64,000 bases of DNA. Origin: CAZYVD01 sp964651045 (lineage in GTDB: Bacteria > Zhuqueibacterota > QNDG01 > DSAB01). The notes under the pieces are model-generated. The model was not told the origin of the DNA. It made no database searches and saw only the letters and a list, made by a program, of their open reading frames with translations. This document shows, piece by piece, positions 45,639-55,585 of the stretch. The translations under genes were made by a program, and so were the position numbers. The stretch spans positions 1 through 64,000 of the forward strand of contig CAZYVD010000005.1 of assembly GCA_964651045.1 (NCBI GenBank). Direction: 5' to 3'. Position 1 is the first letter of the stretch. Each line of letters begins with the position of its first letter.

Positions 45639-45677
45639 GGAGGAAGAATTTAACTCCTAACATGGAGGCATAGATCC

Positions 45678-46736
45678 ATGGTTGACATTAATCTTTTCAA
45701 GGAAGATGAAGACAAAGAAAAGGAGAAAAAGGAGGAGGAGGAGTCTGTCCCAAAGGAGGGAGAAGATATAGAAGATGAGCTGGGAGATGATTTTCTGTTT
45801 GATGAGGAATCCTCAAAGTCGGAGTCTCTGGATGATGAACTCTTTGATGAGGAGATACCTGATCTTGAAGAGATTGAGGAGAGAGGGGAGGCAGAAGATT
45901 ATGATTTTGGTGAGACGAAGAAGAAAAAGACCTCTGTTGGAGTATGGATAGCCCTTGCCATTGTTGTAATTGGTACAGGTATATATATGTTTGTTCTGCA
46001 GCCAAGGGAACAAAAGAGCGTTAAGAAGAGTGCTCCAAAAGTAATTAGGCCACCTCTACATGGAGTGGTATCTGCAGGCAAGGAAAGGCCTGATAGTGCT
46101 GTCTCTTCGAAAAAAGTTAAAGAGATAATGAGAAGCAGCAATTCAGGGATACCTGGATCGACACCGATTTTTTCAAATGCATCGATAAGAGTTTTAAAAG
46201 ATCTTTCAGAAAGCAATCAGTTTGGTGCAATCGTGCTCATGAAGGACAGATTCTTTGTTGAGTATGTTTCAGAGACGCCCAATGTATCAAAGTCCATGGG
46301 CCACAGGATAAGTACGCTCCTTAATGCTACCAACAGAAAGGTCTCTCCTGAGGAACGACACAGAACAGGAGGTAAGATTTATTACTGGGGAGTCGTTTCA
46401 GGGAAGCTGCCGCAGAGTCTGGGAACATCTTCTGCAGCCACTCCTCAGAGGTTTGCCTCTGCGGATGATTTTATCAGAGCAGTAAAGACTGTTTTTGTAC
46501 AGAACGGTCTTCAGGTCTACGGACTGCAGAAGTTGTATGAGAATTCAGAGAAAAGGGAGAGCTATATCCGTGTTCAGGCCAGAGGAACAAAGGAGAACAC
46601 ATTGAAATTTCTTGGAAGGTTGAATTCCTTTAGGGGAAATTTTGTATTATCCAAGCTGACAATAGCGCCGGTTTTGATATCAGATTTTCAGGCAAAGAGA
46701 GTAAAGGTGGTACTTGATTTTATTGTCAATTACTAA
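45678..46736 (+). CDS. PilN/PilO-like membrane protein with acidic cytoplasmic region
   Basis: The 352-residue protein begins MVDINLF, recalling the INLL peptide by which PilN binds PilM. It then has a strongly acidic Glu/Asp stretch (8-80), one membrane helix (about 86-108) and a periplasmic part of about 240 residues with an alpha/beta ending (TLKFLGRLNSFRGNFVLSKLTI), as in PilO/PilN ferredoxin-like domains. The acidic insert is unusual. The gene ends just before a terminator at 46771-46793, so it closes the cluster begun by dnaJ or the ComEA-like gene. Family call by position and topology. Confidence 0.6.
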   Translation: MVDINLFKEDEDKEKEKKEEEESVPKEGEDIEDELGDDFLFDEESSKSESLDDELFDEEIPDLEEIEERGEAEDYDFGETKKKKTSVGVWIALAIVVIGTGIYMFVLQPREQKSVKKSAPKVIRPPLHGVVSAGKERPDSAVSSKKVKEIMRSSNSGIPGSTPIFSNASIRVLKDLSESNQFGAIVLMKDRFFVEYVSETPNVSKSMGHRISTLLNATNRKVSPEERHRTGGKIYYWGVVSGKLPQSLGTSSAATPQRFASADDFIRAVKTVFVQNGLQVYGLQKLYENSEKRESYIRVQARGTKENTLKFLGRLNSFRGNFVLSKLTIAPVLISDFQAKRVKVVLDFIVNY

Positions 46737-46770
46737 AAAGAATGTTTGAAATGTTTTATTAAATAAAAAG

Positions 46771-46793
46771 ATCGCCGATTTTCGGCGATTTTT
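46771..46793 (+). terminator. Intrinsic terminator closing the pilus-like cluster
   Basis: ATCGCCGA (46771-46778), TTT loop, TCGGCGAT (46782-46789) and a short T-run to 46793. It follows the PilN/O-like stop by 34 bases and ends 10 bases before the rsmD ATG, so rsmD is probably read through or has a promoter overlapping this stretch. Confidence 0.75.
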
Positions 46794-46803
46794 GGTAGTA
46801 GAG

Positions 46804-47349
46804 ATGATTAGAGTAATAGGGGGTTCAGAAAAGGGAAGAAAGTTGTTTAGCCCGGCCGGACTGAGTGTCAGGCCTACTACTGGGAGGGTAAAGGAGTTCA
46901 TATTTTCATATCTTGGAGATAGAGTGGAGGGTAGTATAATTTGCGACCTTTTTTCTGGTAGTGGATCGCTGGGAATCGAGGCATTGAGCAGAGGTGCAGT
47001 TAAGGTAGTTTTTGTTGAGAAATCCATGGATAACTTTCGTCTAATCAAAAGAAACATATCATTGTGTGGTTTTGAAGAGAGGACAAAAATAGTTGTGGGT
47101 GATGTATTCAGGGAGTTAAAGAGATTGGGAAGTTCGAGCACAAAATATGATATAGTGCTTGCCGACCCTCCTTTTGATCTATCTCTGCTGGAGAGGATAA
47201 TAAGGAGCGTTGAGAGTAGTCAGATATTAAAAGGAGATGGTCTACTAGTGATTGAACACATGGTGCACGACACAGACAGTGGAAAACATTCGATGAGGTT
47301 GATTAAACAGAGAAGGTTTGGCCACTGTGTAGTATCAATTTATCATTGA
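46804..47349 (+). CDS. rsmD: 16S rRNA (guanine-N2-)-methyltransferase RsmD
   Basis: The 181-residue enzyme methylates G966 (E. coli numbering) of 16S rRNA in the 30S subunit. MIRVIGGSEKGRKLFSP, RPTTGRVKEFIFSYL, CDLFSGSGSLGIEALSRGA (SAM site) and the catalytic ADPPF are the family signs. Start at ATG 46804; an in-frame TTG at 46792 lies inside the terminator tail. The coaD gene follows 12 bases later, the usual rsmD-coaD pairing in bacteria. Confidence 0.93.
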   Translation: MIRVIGGSEKGRKLFSPAGLSVRPTTGRVKEFIFSYLGDRVEGSIICDLFSGSGSLGIEALSRGAVKVVFVEKSMDNFRLIKRNISLCGFEERTKIVVGDVFRELKRLGSSSTKYDIVLADPPFDLSLLERIIRSVESSQILKGDGLLVIEHMVHDTDSGKHSMRLIKQRRFGHCVVSIYH

Positions 47350-47361
47350 GGAGCCGAAAAG

Positions 47362-47844
47362 ATGAGAGCAGCGATTTATCCTGGAACGTTTGATCCAATC
47401 ACAAATGGGCATCTTGATATTGCCGTTAGGGCATCGAAACTTTTCGATAAGGTCATAATAGCAATCTCAAACAATCCGCATAAAAATCCCCTGTTTTCCT
47501 TAGAAGAGAGAGCAAAGCTCGTTAGAGATAGCGTTAGCGGTATGGATAGGTTTGAGATAGATGTATTTGATGATCTTCTTGTAAAATATGCAGAGAGAAG
47601 AGGAATATCGGTTATTATAAGAGGGCTAAGGGCAATATCAGATTTCGAATATGAGTTTCAGATGGCACTTATGAATAGAAAATTGATGCCAAAGCTCGAA
47701 ACAGTATATCTGATGCCAGGTGAAAAGTATACCTATTTAAATTCCACAATTGTAAAAGAGATAGCAAGACTTGGAGGAAACGTTGATCAGTTTCTTCCTG
47801 ATGTAGTAGTTGATGCATTGATGAAGAAGATTGGTAGAAAATAG
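47362..47844 (+). CDS. coaD: Phosphopantetheine adenylyltransferase
   Basis: The 160-residue enzyme makes dephospho-CoA from 4'-phosphopantetheine and ATP. AIYPGTFDPITNGHLDI (with the T/HxGH nucleotidyltransferase motif), ALMNRKLMPKLETVYLMPG and YLNSTIVKEIARLGG are diagnostic, and the length is normal for bacterial CoaD. It lies between rsmD and pta, so CoA synthesis and acetyl-CoA use are genetically close. Confidence 0.96.
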   Translation: MRAAIYPGTFDPITNGHLDIAVRASKLFDKVIIAISNNPHKNPLFSLEERAKLVRDSVSGMDRFEIDVFDDLLVKYAERRGISVIIRGLRAISDFEYEFQMALMNRKLMPKLETVYLMPGEKYTYLNSTIVKEIARLGGNVDQFLPDVVVDALMKKIGRK

Positions 47845-47867
47845 TAAAAATCAGAAAGAGGAGTCAG

Positions 47868-48845
47868 ATGGATATTCTACGCCAGATAAGAAATAAGGCT
47901 TCTGGAATGAATAAACACATAGTGTTTCCAGAAGGAGATGAAGAGAGAACGATAAGAGCAGCAGAGAAGCTCATCGATGAAAAGATTTGCCGAGTAACAT
48001 TGATTGGCAATTCGGATGAGATTTTAAAAAGAGCAGAGAGCATCGGAGTATCTTTGAAAGGAGCCCAAATAGCAAATCCCAATGAGTCTGATAAAAGGGT
48101 TATTTATTCAGAGAATTTTTATCAACTAAGAAAGCACAAGGGGATCAGCCAGAGAGAGGCGGAGGAGATAGTTACACAACCACTCTATTGGGGTGCAATG
48201 ATGGTAGCAAGTGGTGAGGCCGATGGAAGTGTGGCAGGAGCGGTCAACACTACAGGAGACGTGCTGAGGGCTGCGATCCAGTGCATAGGACTGGCAGAGA
48301 ACATATCAATAGTATCAAGCATTTTTTTAATGATTGTTCCTGGATGGGACAGGCCATTTACATATGCAGATGGAGCCGTGGTACCAGATCCGGATCCAGA
48401 ACAGCTTGCAAGCATAGCAATTTCATCTGCAGAGACTCACAAAAGGCTGACCGGTGAGGAGCCAATAGTAGCAATGCTCTCCTTTTCAACATATGGAAGT
48501 GCAGATCATCCTATGGTAGATAAAGTAAAAGAGGCGACCCGTATTGTGAGAGAGCGTGCACCTGAACTTGTTGTGGATGGAGAACTTCAGGTAGATGCAG
48601 CAATTGTTCCATCGATTGGGGCAAAAAAGGCGCCGGGTAGTCCTGTTGCAGGAAGGGCAAACGTGCTGATTTTTCCCGATCTTGATGCTGGCAACATTGC
48701 ATATAAATTGACACAGAGAATGGCTGGAGCAGAAGCGGTTGGGCCTGTGATACAGGGGTTGCGCAAACCGGCGAACGATCTTTCCAGAGGCTGCAGCGTG
48801 GATGATATTGTCAATGTAGCAGCAATTTGTTCACTAATGTCATGA
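47868..48845 (+). CDS. pta: Phosphate acetyltransferase
   Basis: The 325-residue enzyme is the short type of Pta, catalysing acetyl-CoA + phosphate to acetyl phosphate + CoA. Family signs are HIVFPEGDEERTIRAAEKL, GSVAGAVNTTGDVLRAAIQ, MLSFSTYGSADHPMV, DGELQVDAAIVP and VLIFPDLDAGNIAYKLTQR. It complements nifJ for fermentation to acetate; no acetate kinase gene is in the window. A GAGGAG site precedes the ATG. Phosphate butyryltransferase is a close relative but the ending fits Pta better. Confidence 0.93.
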   Translation: MDILRQIRNKASGMNKHIVFPEGDEERTIRAAEKLIDEKICRVTLIGNSDEILKRAESIGVSLKGAQIANPNESDKRVIYSENFYQLRKHKGISQREAEEIVTQPLYWGAMMVASGEADGSVAGAVNTTGDVLRAAIQCIGLAENISIVSSIFLMIVPGWDRPFTYADGAVVPDPDPEQLASIAISSAETHKRLTGEEPIVAMLSFSTYGSADHPMVDKVKEATRIVRERAPELVVDGELQVDAAIVPSIGAKKAPGSPVAGRANVLIFPDLDAGNIAYKLTQRMAGAEAVGPVIQGLRKPANDLSRGCSVDDIVNVAAICSLMS

Positions 48846-48874
48846 TTATTCGATAAAAATTCGAGAGAAAAAGG

Positions 48875-49999
48875 GTGGGAAGTAGTCATAGGACAAGCAT
48901 ACATACGAGGGACAGAAATCTCTCTCTTCATACAGATATACATGAAGAGGAGGGAAGAATAGTATCGATACTTTTTGATGGAGGGCGGAAGTTAGCAGAG
49001 GTGTGGAGAGAGTATGATGATGGTCTCTCTCCTCAAGATTTAAATGCAGAGATCGAAAGGTATCATCTGGAGAGTGTGAACTGTATTGAGTTTCTCTATT
49101 CTATTTCTGCAAGAGTAAAGACTGTGCGTCACCCTGTGAGCATGAATAAACTTGGATTGATGTTTCTTAAATGGGGACTCATTGACGAAGCAATAAGCGA
49201 GTTTGAACTTGCTATTCAATATGATAGTTCTATTGGTGAGTTGTATTTAAATTTAGGCAGTTCATATTTAAAAAGAGGAGGAGTAGAGGAGGCGATAGAG
49301 GTATTAGAAAAGGGGGTGGAGGTAAGCCCTACGTATGCAGACATAAGGTTTAAACTCGGTGTGGCATATTATTCGGGTAAACTCTATTCTGAGGCCGTCG
49401 ATTCATTTGAGAAAGCACTGCTAATTAATCCGGTTTATGATGAGGCTCATTTCTTTCTTGCACTGACCCTCCTTGAGCGAATCTTAAACAACCAGGATGA
49501 AAGAGGTGATTTCAATGAAAAGGAGTGCATGGATAGAGTAAGGGAACATTTAAACAGGACGGTTTCTATTTCAGAGCGATTTAAGACAAAGAATTTTGAG
49601 GAGGCAGTACGAAAAATACACAAGGGTGATAGAAAAGGTGCACATCTGTTATTGAAGGAGATCTCATTGAATATACCAAAAGTGATAGATCTTGATTTTC
49701 ATCACTACTTTTATCTTAACTACATTTATGGCGACAGTGGAAAAGATAAGAAGGTTGTAGACGATTATGTGAGCATGCTTGAGAGGCTGGTAAAAAAACA
49801 TCCCGATTTTCCCGACATAAGAAACATGTTGGGAATTGCATATCTAATACAGTGTAGAAATCTTTATATGAAGTCTCTGTTCCAATTTGGAAAGGCGTGC
49901 GAAATTAATTCTAAATATAAGAGAGCTAGGCAAAATCTCAGGCTTGCCGAGAACGAGGGTAAGGGGATATTGATTCTCCTAAGGGCAATGTTAAAGTAG
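48875..49999 (+). CDS. TPR-repeat protein
   Basis: The 374-residue protein starts at GTG 48875. The first 85 residues are an unrecognised domain that may bind something (RIVSILFDGGRKLAEVWREYDDG). TPR units follow at about 90-200 (MNKLGLMFLKWGLIDEAISEFELA, then GELYLNLGSSYLKRGGVEEAIE and ADIRFKLGVAYYSGKLYSEAV-type repeats), with more helical repeats to 360. No signal peptide or membrane helix is seen. It sits between pta and the giant exported protein. Nothing gene-like lies in the 174 bases after it (50000-50173), which are AT-rich. Confidence 0.8.
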   Translation: MGSSHRTSIHTRDRNLSLHTDIHEEEGRIVSILFDGGRKLAEVWREYDDGLSPQDLNAEIERYHLESVNCIEFLYSISARVKTVRHPVSMNKLGLMFLKWGLIDEAISEFELAIQYDSSIGELYLNLGSSYLKRGGVEEAIEVLEKGVEVSPTYADIRFKLGVAYYSGKLYSEAVDSFEKALLINPVYDEAHFFLALTLLERILNNQDERGDFNEKECMDRVREHLNRTVSISERFKTKNFEEAVRKIHKGDRKGAHLLLKEISLNIPKVIDLDFHHYFYLNYIYGDSGKDKKVVDDYVSMLERLVKKHPDFPDIRNMLGIAYLIQCRNLYMKSLFQFGKACEINSKYKRARQNLRLAENEGKGILILLRAMLK

Positions 50000-50173
50000 T
50001 AGTGGACGATTATTTACCATGTCCTGGACATAACATCTTCAATTTCAAATCTTTCAAGAGCTTATATATTATTGATTTTTATTCTATTAAAAACATTTAC
50101 CAATATGTATCTAATAGTGGTATGCTGTTTGCATGCCTTAATACTTTGCTTTTTAAAAATTTAGAAAAAGGGT

Positions 50174-53100
50174 ATGTTAGAGATATTTAAAATAAGAGAG
50201 AAAAGCTTTCTTTTAAATCTCCTGATATTCTTTTCATCGGTCATGCCATCTCTTTTGTTTTCTCAGGTGGATCATATAAAGATCCGTACTCAGCCCAACA
50301 ATGGTGGTAAGGTTGTTGGGGATACAGTAATAACAACAGATCAGACTCTTGTATTATACGCAGCAGGTTATGACGGTTCAGATACCTATATATCGGATGT
50401 TTCTGTGGATTGGTCCACAACAGGAACACTCGATTCTCAGACAGGGACCGGTACGAATTTCACATTCGATCCTTCTACAGTTGGAGCAGGAAGGATTGTG
50501 GCTCATCATTCTTCTGCTACCGATGACACTACTGGTACAGTTACTGTAAACCCTGGAGCACTTCACCATTTCTCATGGAGCGGTGTACCTGCAAGTGTGG
50601 GTGCAGGAGAGCCCTTTCCTAATGAAATTGTGGTTACTGCCTATGATTCTGAGAACAATGTAAAGACAGACTATACTGGCCCAGTGGTGTGGACCTCTTC
50701 TGACGGTCCGCCGTTTCCTGCAGATCTGCCTGGTCCTGGAGATGGAACAGGCTGGAGTGGTGGACAGAATAGGTACAGCGGATCCCTGTTCACGCTCTAT
50801 AACACTCCGACTCAGACGATTACTGTTTCAGATGGTGGTGTGACACTGACAAGTGGATCGATAGTCGTTACTCCTGCATCTCTTAATAGTTTTACTTTGA
50901 GCGGAGTTCCGGGTAGTGTTCAGGCGGGTCAGCAATTTGGGAGCGATGTTACAGTAACAGCCTTTGATCAATACAACAATCAAAAGAGCGACTACAGCGG
51001 AATCGTTACGTGGAGTTCCACTGATGGTGATCCATATCCAGCAGTGCTGCCGACAGATGATGGCAGTCAATGGTCAAATGGAGTTAAAACATTCAGCAGA
51101 TATTCATTCATACTATTCAATACTCCTTCTCAGACAATAACAGTAAGCGATGGCAGTGTGACTCGACAAAGCGATCCAATAACAGTAACGCCGGGCAGTT
51201 TAGCATCACTCGTTATAAGAAGTGGGAGTGGAGGTGCGGGAGTGCCAGTGGATTCGCACACAATGGGTGTGGGTGAGACACTAAATCTTTATTCTGCTGG
51301 ATATGATCCATATGGAAATTTCATAAATGATGTAAACTCAAACTGGTCGTCGGATGGCAATCTGACTCCACAAGTTTCGGCATCGAATAGATCAAATTAC
51401 ACATTTATACCTACAGCCCCTGGTAGCGGAACGGTCAGGGCAGAGGCCTCATCCGATCCTACTGTATATGATAATACAGGGATGATCTCTGTTGTAGCCG
51501 GAAGCGTTACACATTTTCAAATTAGTTCAATTGGCACTCAGGTAAGTGGTGAGCCGTTTTCCATAACGGTTACAGCACTTGATGCAGATGATATAGTTGC
51601 TACGAGTTTTACTGGAAAGGTTCAGATTTTCGATCTTACTGGAACAGTGCGACCAATTGAGAGTGGAAATTTCACCAACGGTGTTTGGTCTGGAGGAGTA
51701 ACGATATATCAGGAGTACACAGACGACACAATTAGAGTTGTGGATACTAGTTCAGGATCAGAAGGCATGTCAAATGGATTTGATGTTATTGCAGCCCCAG
51801 GGATAAGAGTTATAGATATCGAGCCTCTTGGCTCTGACACTTCCACAACACTCCAGTCGGTAACGACTGGACAGACAAGAGACTGGTTTGTGAAAATGGG
51901 TATTGAGAATATAGGAAGTGCGGCCGTGTATCTCGATAGTTTTGAGCTTCGCTTTTTCATAGATGGTACACTGAGAGAGGATTACAGCTTTTTCATGTCA
52001 GACACGGTTTTTGGGGGAAGTGGTACGAATGTACTGGCTGGAGGTGAGACCGATTCAATATTAATAACGATCGATACCACTGGAGGCAATTCAGGTACAG
52101 CAACGATACAGGGATTTGCATACCTCAGTTCAGGATCGGGAGATTTTCTTGCGGTGGATACACTCACAACAGTAAGGGTCGAGACCCCGGCAGATGTGGA
52201 GATAATAGCTGTTTTACCATCGCAATCTGAAGTTACGATGGCACAGGATTCTGTATGGAGTGTTTCTGTTGTGCTCGAGAATAAAGGGCAGAGCAGTGTC
52301 AGGATCGATTCGGCCGCAGTAGACACATCACTTTCATTCAGCATAGGAACAGGATGGAATTATAATCGACCTGTTCAGCTTGCAGGAGGTGGTTGGATAT
52401 TATCTGGTGGAGAAAAAGATACACTAAGATTTGATATAATAAGTACTGGGGCAACCCAGAGTGGTTCCTGCCAGATAAACTGCATAATTGGCGGAGAAGA
52501 GTTGAACACAGGAAGGACAATTAATGCAAATACATATGGGGGTGGATGGGGAAGTGTGATCTTAGAAGATCCGCCTGCCTTGAGGATTGTTCAAATTGAA
52601 AATCTGGCTGTAAATGCTCCGAATGTCAGTACGAATCAGACATTCAATATTCGTGTATTTGTTACAAATGAGGGAGGAGATGGTGTTCACGACGCAAAGC
52701 TTTATTTGAATTCTGGATTATCTGATTTTCCACCCGAAAGTTCTGTTCCTCCTATTCCGGGTCAGGATACTGTTGATGTTGTGGTCTCTGGAAGGGCAGC
52801 ATCCACATCGAGTTCAGGGGCAGAGTTTATATTTCACGTTGATGGGGTGGAGGACAACAATGGAAGGCCGGTCGCATCTGAGAGAGACACATTGATTGTG
52901 AGGATTCAGAATCCAGCAAACCTATATATTGAAAGCATCGTATCTACCGAATCTCAGGTTCAGGGGGGTCAGGTAGATCCTTGGAAGGTCAAGGTTGGTA
53001 TTAGGAACACAGGCCAGGCAGATCTTGTTGTTGATAAACCCTTGGTGGGAGACATTACATTCTCCATAGATGGAGAGATACAGCCCGATTATAAGGTTGA

Positions 53101-55582
53101 ACCAGATACGGTTCTCGTAGGAGGAGATAGAATCGTAAGATGGGGAGAGAGGGATACGCTTGTTTTCAATGTCGTGAGTACGGGAAGAAGAGGAGGCAAT
53201 GTAGTAATTAACATTGTTGTGAGAGGATACGATAGAAACGATCCCTCGACTACATTCCAGGTAGGAGGATATACAAATGTCATAGTTGTTGCAGAGCCTG
53301 ATTTCAGAATAATTTCCACGAGTGTAGAGACATTTAATAAAACAGAGGGTGGTAACGGCTATGTAAACACAGGCCAGCATTTTCAGATAGCCACTGTTCT
53401 GGAGAATGGTCTTGGTGCCACACTTGAGAACATTAAGGTGCGTCTCCAGAGCAATGGAAATTCACTTGGAGGTCCAATAGATAAGAGCATAGTGAAAATG
53501 GCTCCCTCTTCAAGAGACACATTGAGGTTCGACATTTATGCAGCCTCGACAATAGACATTGATGAAGAAAGATTTACTGCAGGGATAATTGAGGCCTATT
53601 ATGAGGTTTCTGGACAGGAGGCGCCTATAGGACCTGCTCTTGATTCTACGGCAACTATTTTTATTCAGCTGCCTGCCGATTTATCCTTTAATGTTGAATT
53701 GAGTAATCAGGATGGTCTCTTTTCCACAGATCAGAAATTCAAGGTAAGGGCGAGTTTAGAATATAAATCTTCAAATATGGCAGGAGTGGATAATTCTGGA
53801 AGGGCAAGGATAGTTCTGCCATCCTTCTATGTGCTCGATTCATCGCCAGTGGTTGCTCCAATAGCGCCAGGTGAGCCTGCCGAGTGGAGTGTCATAGCAC
53901 CTGGTGATGCACAGCCTGTTAAATCTATCACAGTGTATCTTGATACGATTCCCAATGATGTGAATACAGCCCAGCCTGCTGGTGTTGATCATACATCGAT
54001 GAGTGTTAATGTGGAGACCATAAAGAGTGCAATTTCTCTCTCGATTTCTATATCAGAACCAGTCGGAGCAGTCGACAGGATTCTTTCGACAGGACAGCAG
54101 TTTGTTGTAAGGACAGTTGTTCAACAAACAAATGTAAAAGACATAAGTGTTGAAATCGAGCTTCCATATCCATATTCGACTTCAGATAATCTCATAAAGT
54201 TTCTAAAGGATAACCCTGAGATAAAATGGCAGGTAAAGGCACCGGATCAGGCGGTTTCAAACAGATTTATTCAGATAACGGCTCGGGGCAAGGATGCACT
54301 CGTGGATACTATAGAGATTGTTTCTGAGCCAGAGTATCTGGAGGTGGTTACTGTTGAACGGGCAAATCTATCGCTGGATCTTTACACTCCTGATAATTCG
54401 CTCTCTCTCGGACAGGAGTTTGTTGTGACTGCAGTGCTGCAAAATCTTGGTACTGCTGGTACCATAGGTAGTGTCCAGGTTTCACTCGATCCCCTTCCCG
54501 ATGGATATACGACAAAGGAGAATTATATTAAGAGTATTTTGGTTGGGGGCACAGCCACCTGGACTATTAAAGCGCCTACAGTTCCGAGCCGCGAGGCAGT
54601 TAGCATTGAGGCACGCTTGTCGACAATACCGTTTGATGAAAACACAAACAGCGAGGCATATGTTAGCCGGCCGAGTGACAAGGTAGCGGTAACCACGGTT
54701 GGTTCATGGCTTTCCATAGCTCTTCACCAGACCCCTGATTCTGTTGGTTCAAATGTTTTGAGGGGAGAGAGTGGTGTATATTTAATGGGAGTAAGGATGA
54801 TCAACAGGGGAAAGCAAGGGGCCAATTCGATTATAATCAAATCAATGAGCTTTAATGCCGAGGATTTTAATGGAGTGGAGATAGGACTTGCAGATGTGCT
54901 ATCAAAAATTTCTATTTACAGATTGGTCGAGTCTGCTGACACCTCATATATTGATATGGCTCAGAGTTTTGGAGAGCTGAAAGGTAATGATATCCCCTCA
55001 GAGAATCCAATGAAGATTATTTTCAACAAAGAGTTGAAGATTCCTGCAACAGATACAGTTGTGGTAGTTGTAATGGGAGACATAAGGGACAGCGGGGAAG
55101 CGGAATATTTTCAGCTCAACATACCTGATGGTTCCTTTGTAGAAGCTGTTGATGAGTATTCTCCTGAGGTGTCGATCTCTGTTTTAGATGAAGCAGAGAG
55201 AGAGTTTGAAAATTTACGATCTGATCCAAAACAGCTTATACCAACAGGTGTTGTGGAGAAGGGTTCAAAACCATATCTTTTAAACTGTCCGAATCCATTT
55301 GGAACTTCCGGTAAAGAAACGACGACAATAATCTACTACCTGAAGAATAAATCTGATGTGGAATTCAGGATCTATACACTCACCGGGAAACTGGTCTGGT
55401 CGCGTTCTTTTTCTGCAGACGATCCCCAGGGGGCTCAGGGTCTTCATGATAATTCCTATAATTCAGTTATATGGGATGGGAAAAACGACAGAGGATTGAG
55501 TGTGCTCAATGGTGTATATATTCTTGTAATGAAGACTGGATATGGTGAAATAGCAAAAATAAAGATTGCCGTGGTAAAGTAG
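50174..55582 (+). CDS. Giant exported Ig-repeat protein with FlgD-like C-terminal sorting tail
   Basis: The 1802-residue protein has a signal peptide (hydrophobic 14-30, LLFSQ end). Residues about 35-450 are bacterial Ig-like repeats of two alternating kinds; one contains FTLSGVPGSVQAGQQFGS and TPSQTITVSDGSV, copies differing mainly at silent or conservative sites. From about 520 to 1600 there are many CARDB-type repeats (for example RDWFVKMGIENIGSAAV, DPWKVKVGIRNTGQADL). The last 100 residues (LNCPNPFGTSG, TIIYYLKN, FRIYTLTGKLVW, WDGKNDRGLSVLNGVYIL) match the FlgD/type IX-like C-terminal domain used to sort proteins to the surface in FCB bacteria. Probably a cell-surface or released structural protein. 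The ribosome site is too close to this ATG, so the exact start is uncertain. Confidence 0.85.
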   Translation: MLEIFKIREKSFLLNLLIFFSSVMPSLLFSQVDHIKIRTQPNNGGKVVGDTVITTDQTLVLYAAGYDGSDTYISDVSVDWSTTGTLDSQTGTGTNFTFDPSTVGAGRIVAHHSSATDDTTGTVTVNPGALHHFSWSGVPASVGAGEPFPNEIVVTAYDSENNVKTDYTGPVVWTSSDGPPFPADLPGPGDGTGWSGGQNRYSGSLFTLYNTPTQTITVSDGGVTLTSGSIVVTPASLNSFTLSGVPGSVQAGQQFGSDVTVTAFDQYNNQKSDYSGIVTWSSTDGDPYPAVLPTDDGSQWSNGVKTFSRYSFILFNTPSQTITVSDGSVTRQSDPITVTPGSLASLVIRSGSGGAGVPVDSHTMGVGETLNLYSAGYDPYGNFINDVNSNWSSDGNLTPQVSASNRSNYTFIPTAPGSGTVRAEASSDPTVYDNTGMISVVAGSVTHFQISSIGTQVSGEPFSITVTALDADDIVATSFTGKVQIFDLTGTVRPIESGNFTNGVWSGGVTIYQEYTDDTIRVVDTSSGSEGMSNGFDVIAAPGIRVIDIEPLGSDTSTTLQSVTTGQTRDWFVKMGIENIGSAAVYLDSFELRFFIDGTLREDYSFFMSDTVFGGSGTNVLAGGETDSILITIDTTGGNSGTATIQGFAYLSSGSGDFLAVDTLTTVRVETPADVEIIAVLPSQSEVTMAQDSVWSVSVVLENKGQSSVRIDSAAVDTSLSFSIGTGWNYNRPVQLAGGGWILSGGEKDTLRFDIISTGATQSGSCQINCIIGGEELNTGRTINANTYGGGWGSVILEDPPALRIVQIENLAVNAPNVSTNQTFNIRVFVTNEGGDGVHDAKLYLNSGLSDFPPESSVPPIPGQDTVDVVVSGRAASTSSSGAEFIFHVDGVEDNNGRPVASERDTLIVRIQNPANLYIESIVSTESQVQGGQVDPWKVKVGIRNTGQADLVVDKPLVGDITFSIDGEIQPDYKVEPDTVLVGGDRIVRWGERDTLVFNVVSTGRRGGNVVINIVVRGYDRNDPSTTFQVGGYTNVIVVAEPDFRIISTSVETFNKTEGGNGYVNTGQHFQIATVLENGLGATLENIKVRLQSNGNSLGGPIDKSIVKMAPSSRDTLRFDIYAASTIDIDEERFTAGIIEAYYEVSGQEAPIGPALDSTATIFIQLPADLSFNVELSNQDGLFSTDQKFKVRASLEYKSSNMAGVDNSGRARIVLPSFYVLDSSPVVAPIAPGEPAEWSVIAPGDAQPVKSITVYLDTIPNDVNTAQPAGVDHTSMSVNVETIKSAISLSISISEPVGAVDRILSTGQQFVVRTVVQQTNVKDISVEIELPYPYSTSDNLIKFLKDNPEIKWQVKAPDQAVSNRFIQITARGKDALVDTIEIVSEPEYLEVVTVERANLSLDLYTPDNSLSLGQEFVVTAVLQNLGTAGTIGSVQVSLDPLPDGYTTKENYIKSILVGGTATWTIKAPTVPSREAVSIEARLSTIPFDENTNSEAYVSRPSDKVAVTTVGSWLSIALHQTPDSVGSNVLRGESGVYLMGVRMINRGKQGANSIIIKSMSFNAEDFNGVEIGLADVLSKISIYRLVESADTSYIDMAQSFGELKGNDIPSENPMKIIFNKELKIPATDTVVVVVMGDIRDSGEAEYFQLNIPDGSFVEAVDEYSPEVSISVLDEAEREFENLRSDPKQLIPTGVVEKGSKPYLLNCPNPFGTSGKETTTIIYYLKNKSDVEFRIYTLTGKLVWSRSFSADDPQGAQGLHDNSYNSVIWDGKNDRGLSVLNGVYILVMKTGYGEIAKIKIAVVK

Positions 55583-55585
55583 CAT

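Noticed and set aside
50002..50190. Short plus-strand frame before the giant protein
   Set aside because: The translation is rich in Ile, Asn, Tyr, Lys and Phe, as expected from AT-rich DNA, has no ribosome site and overlaps the next gene.
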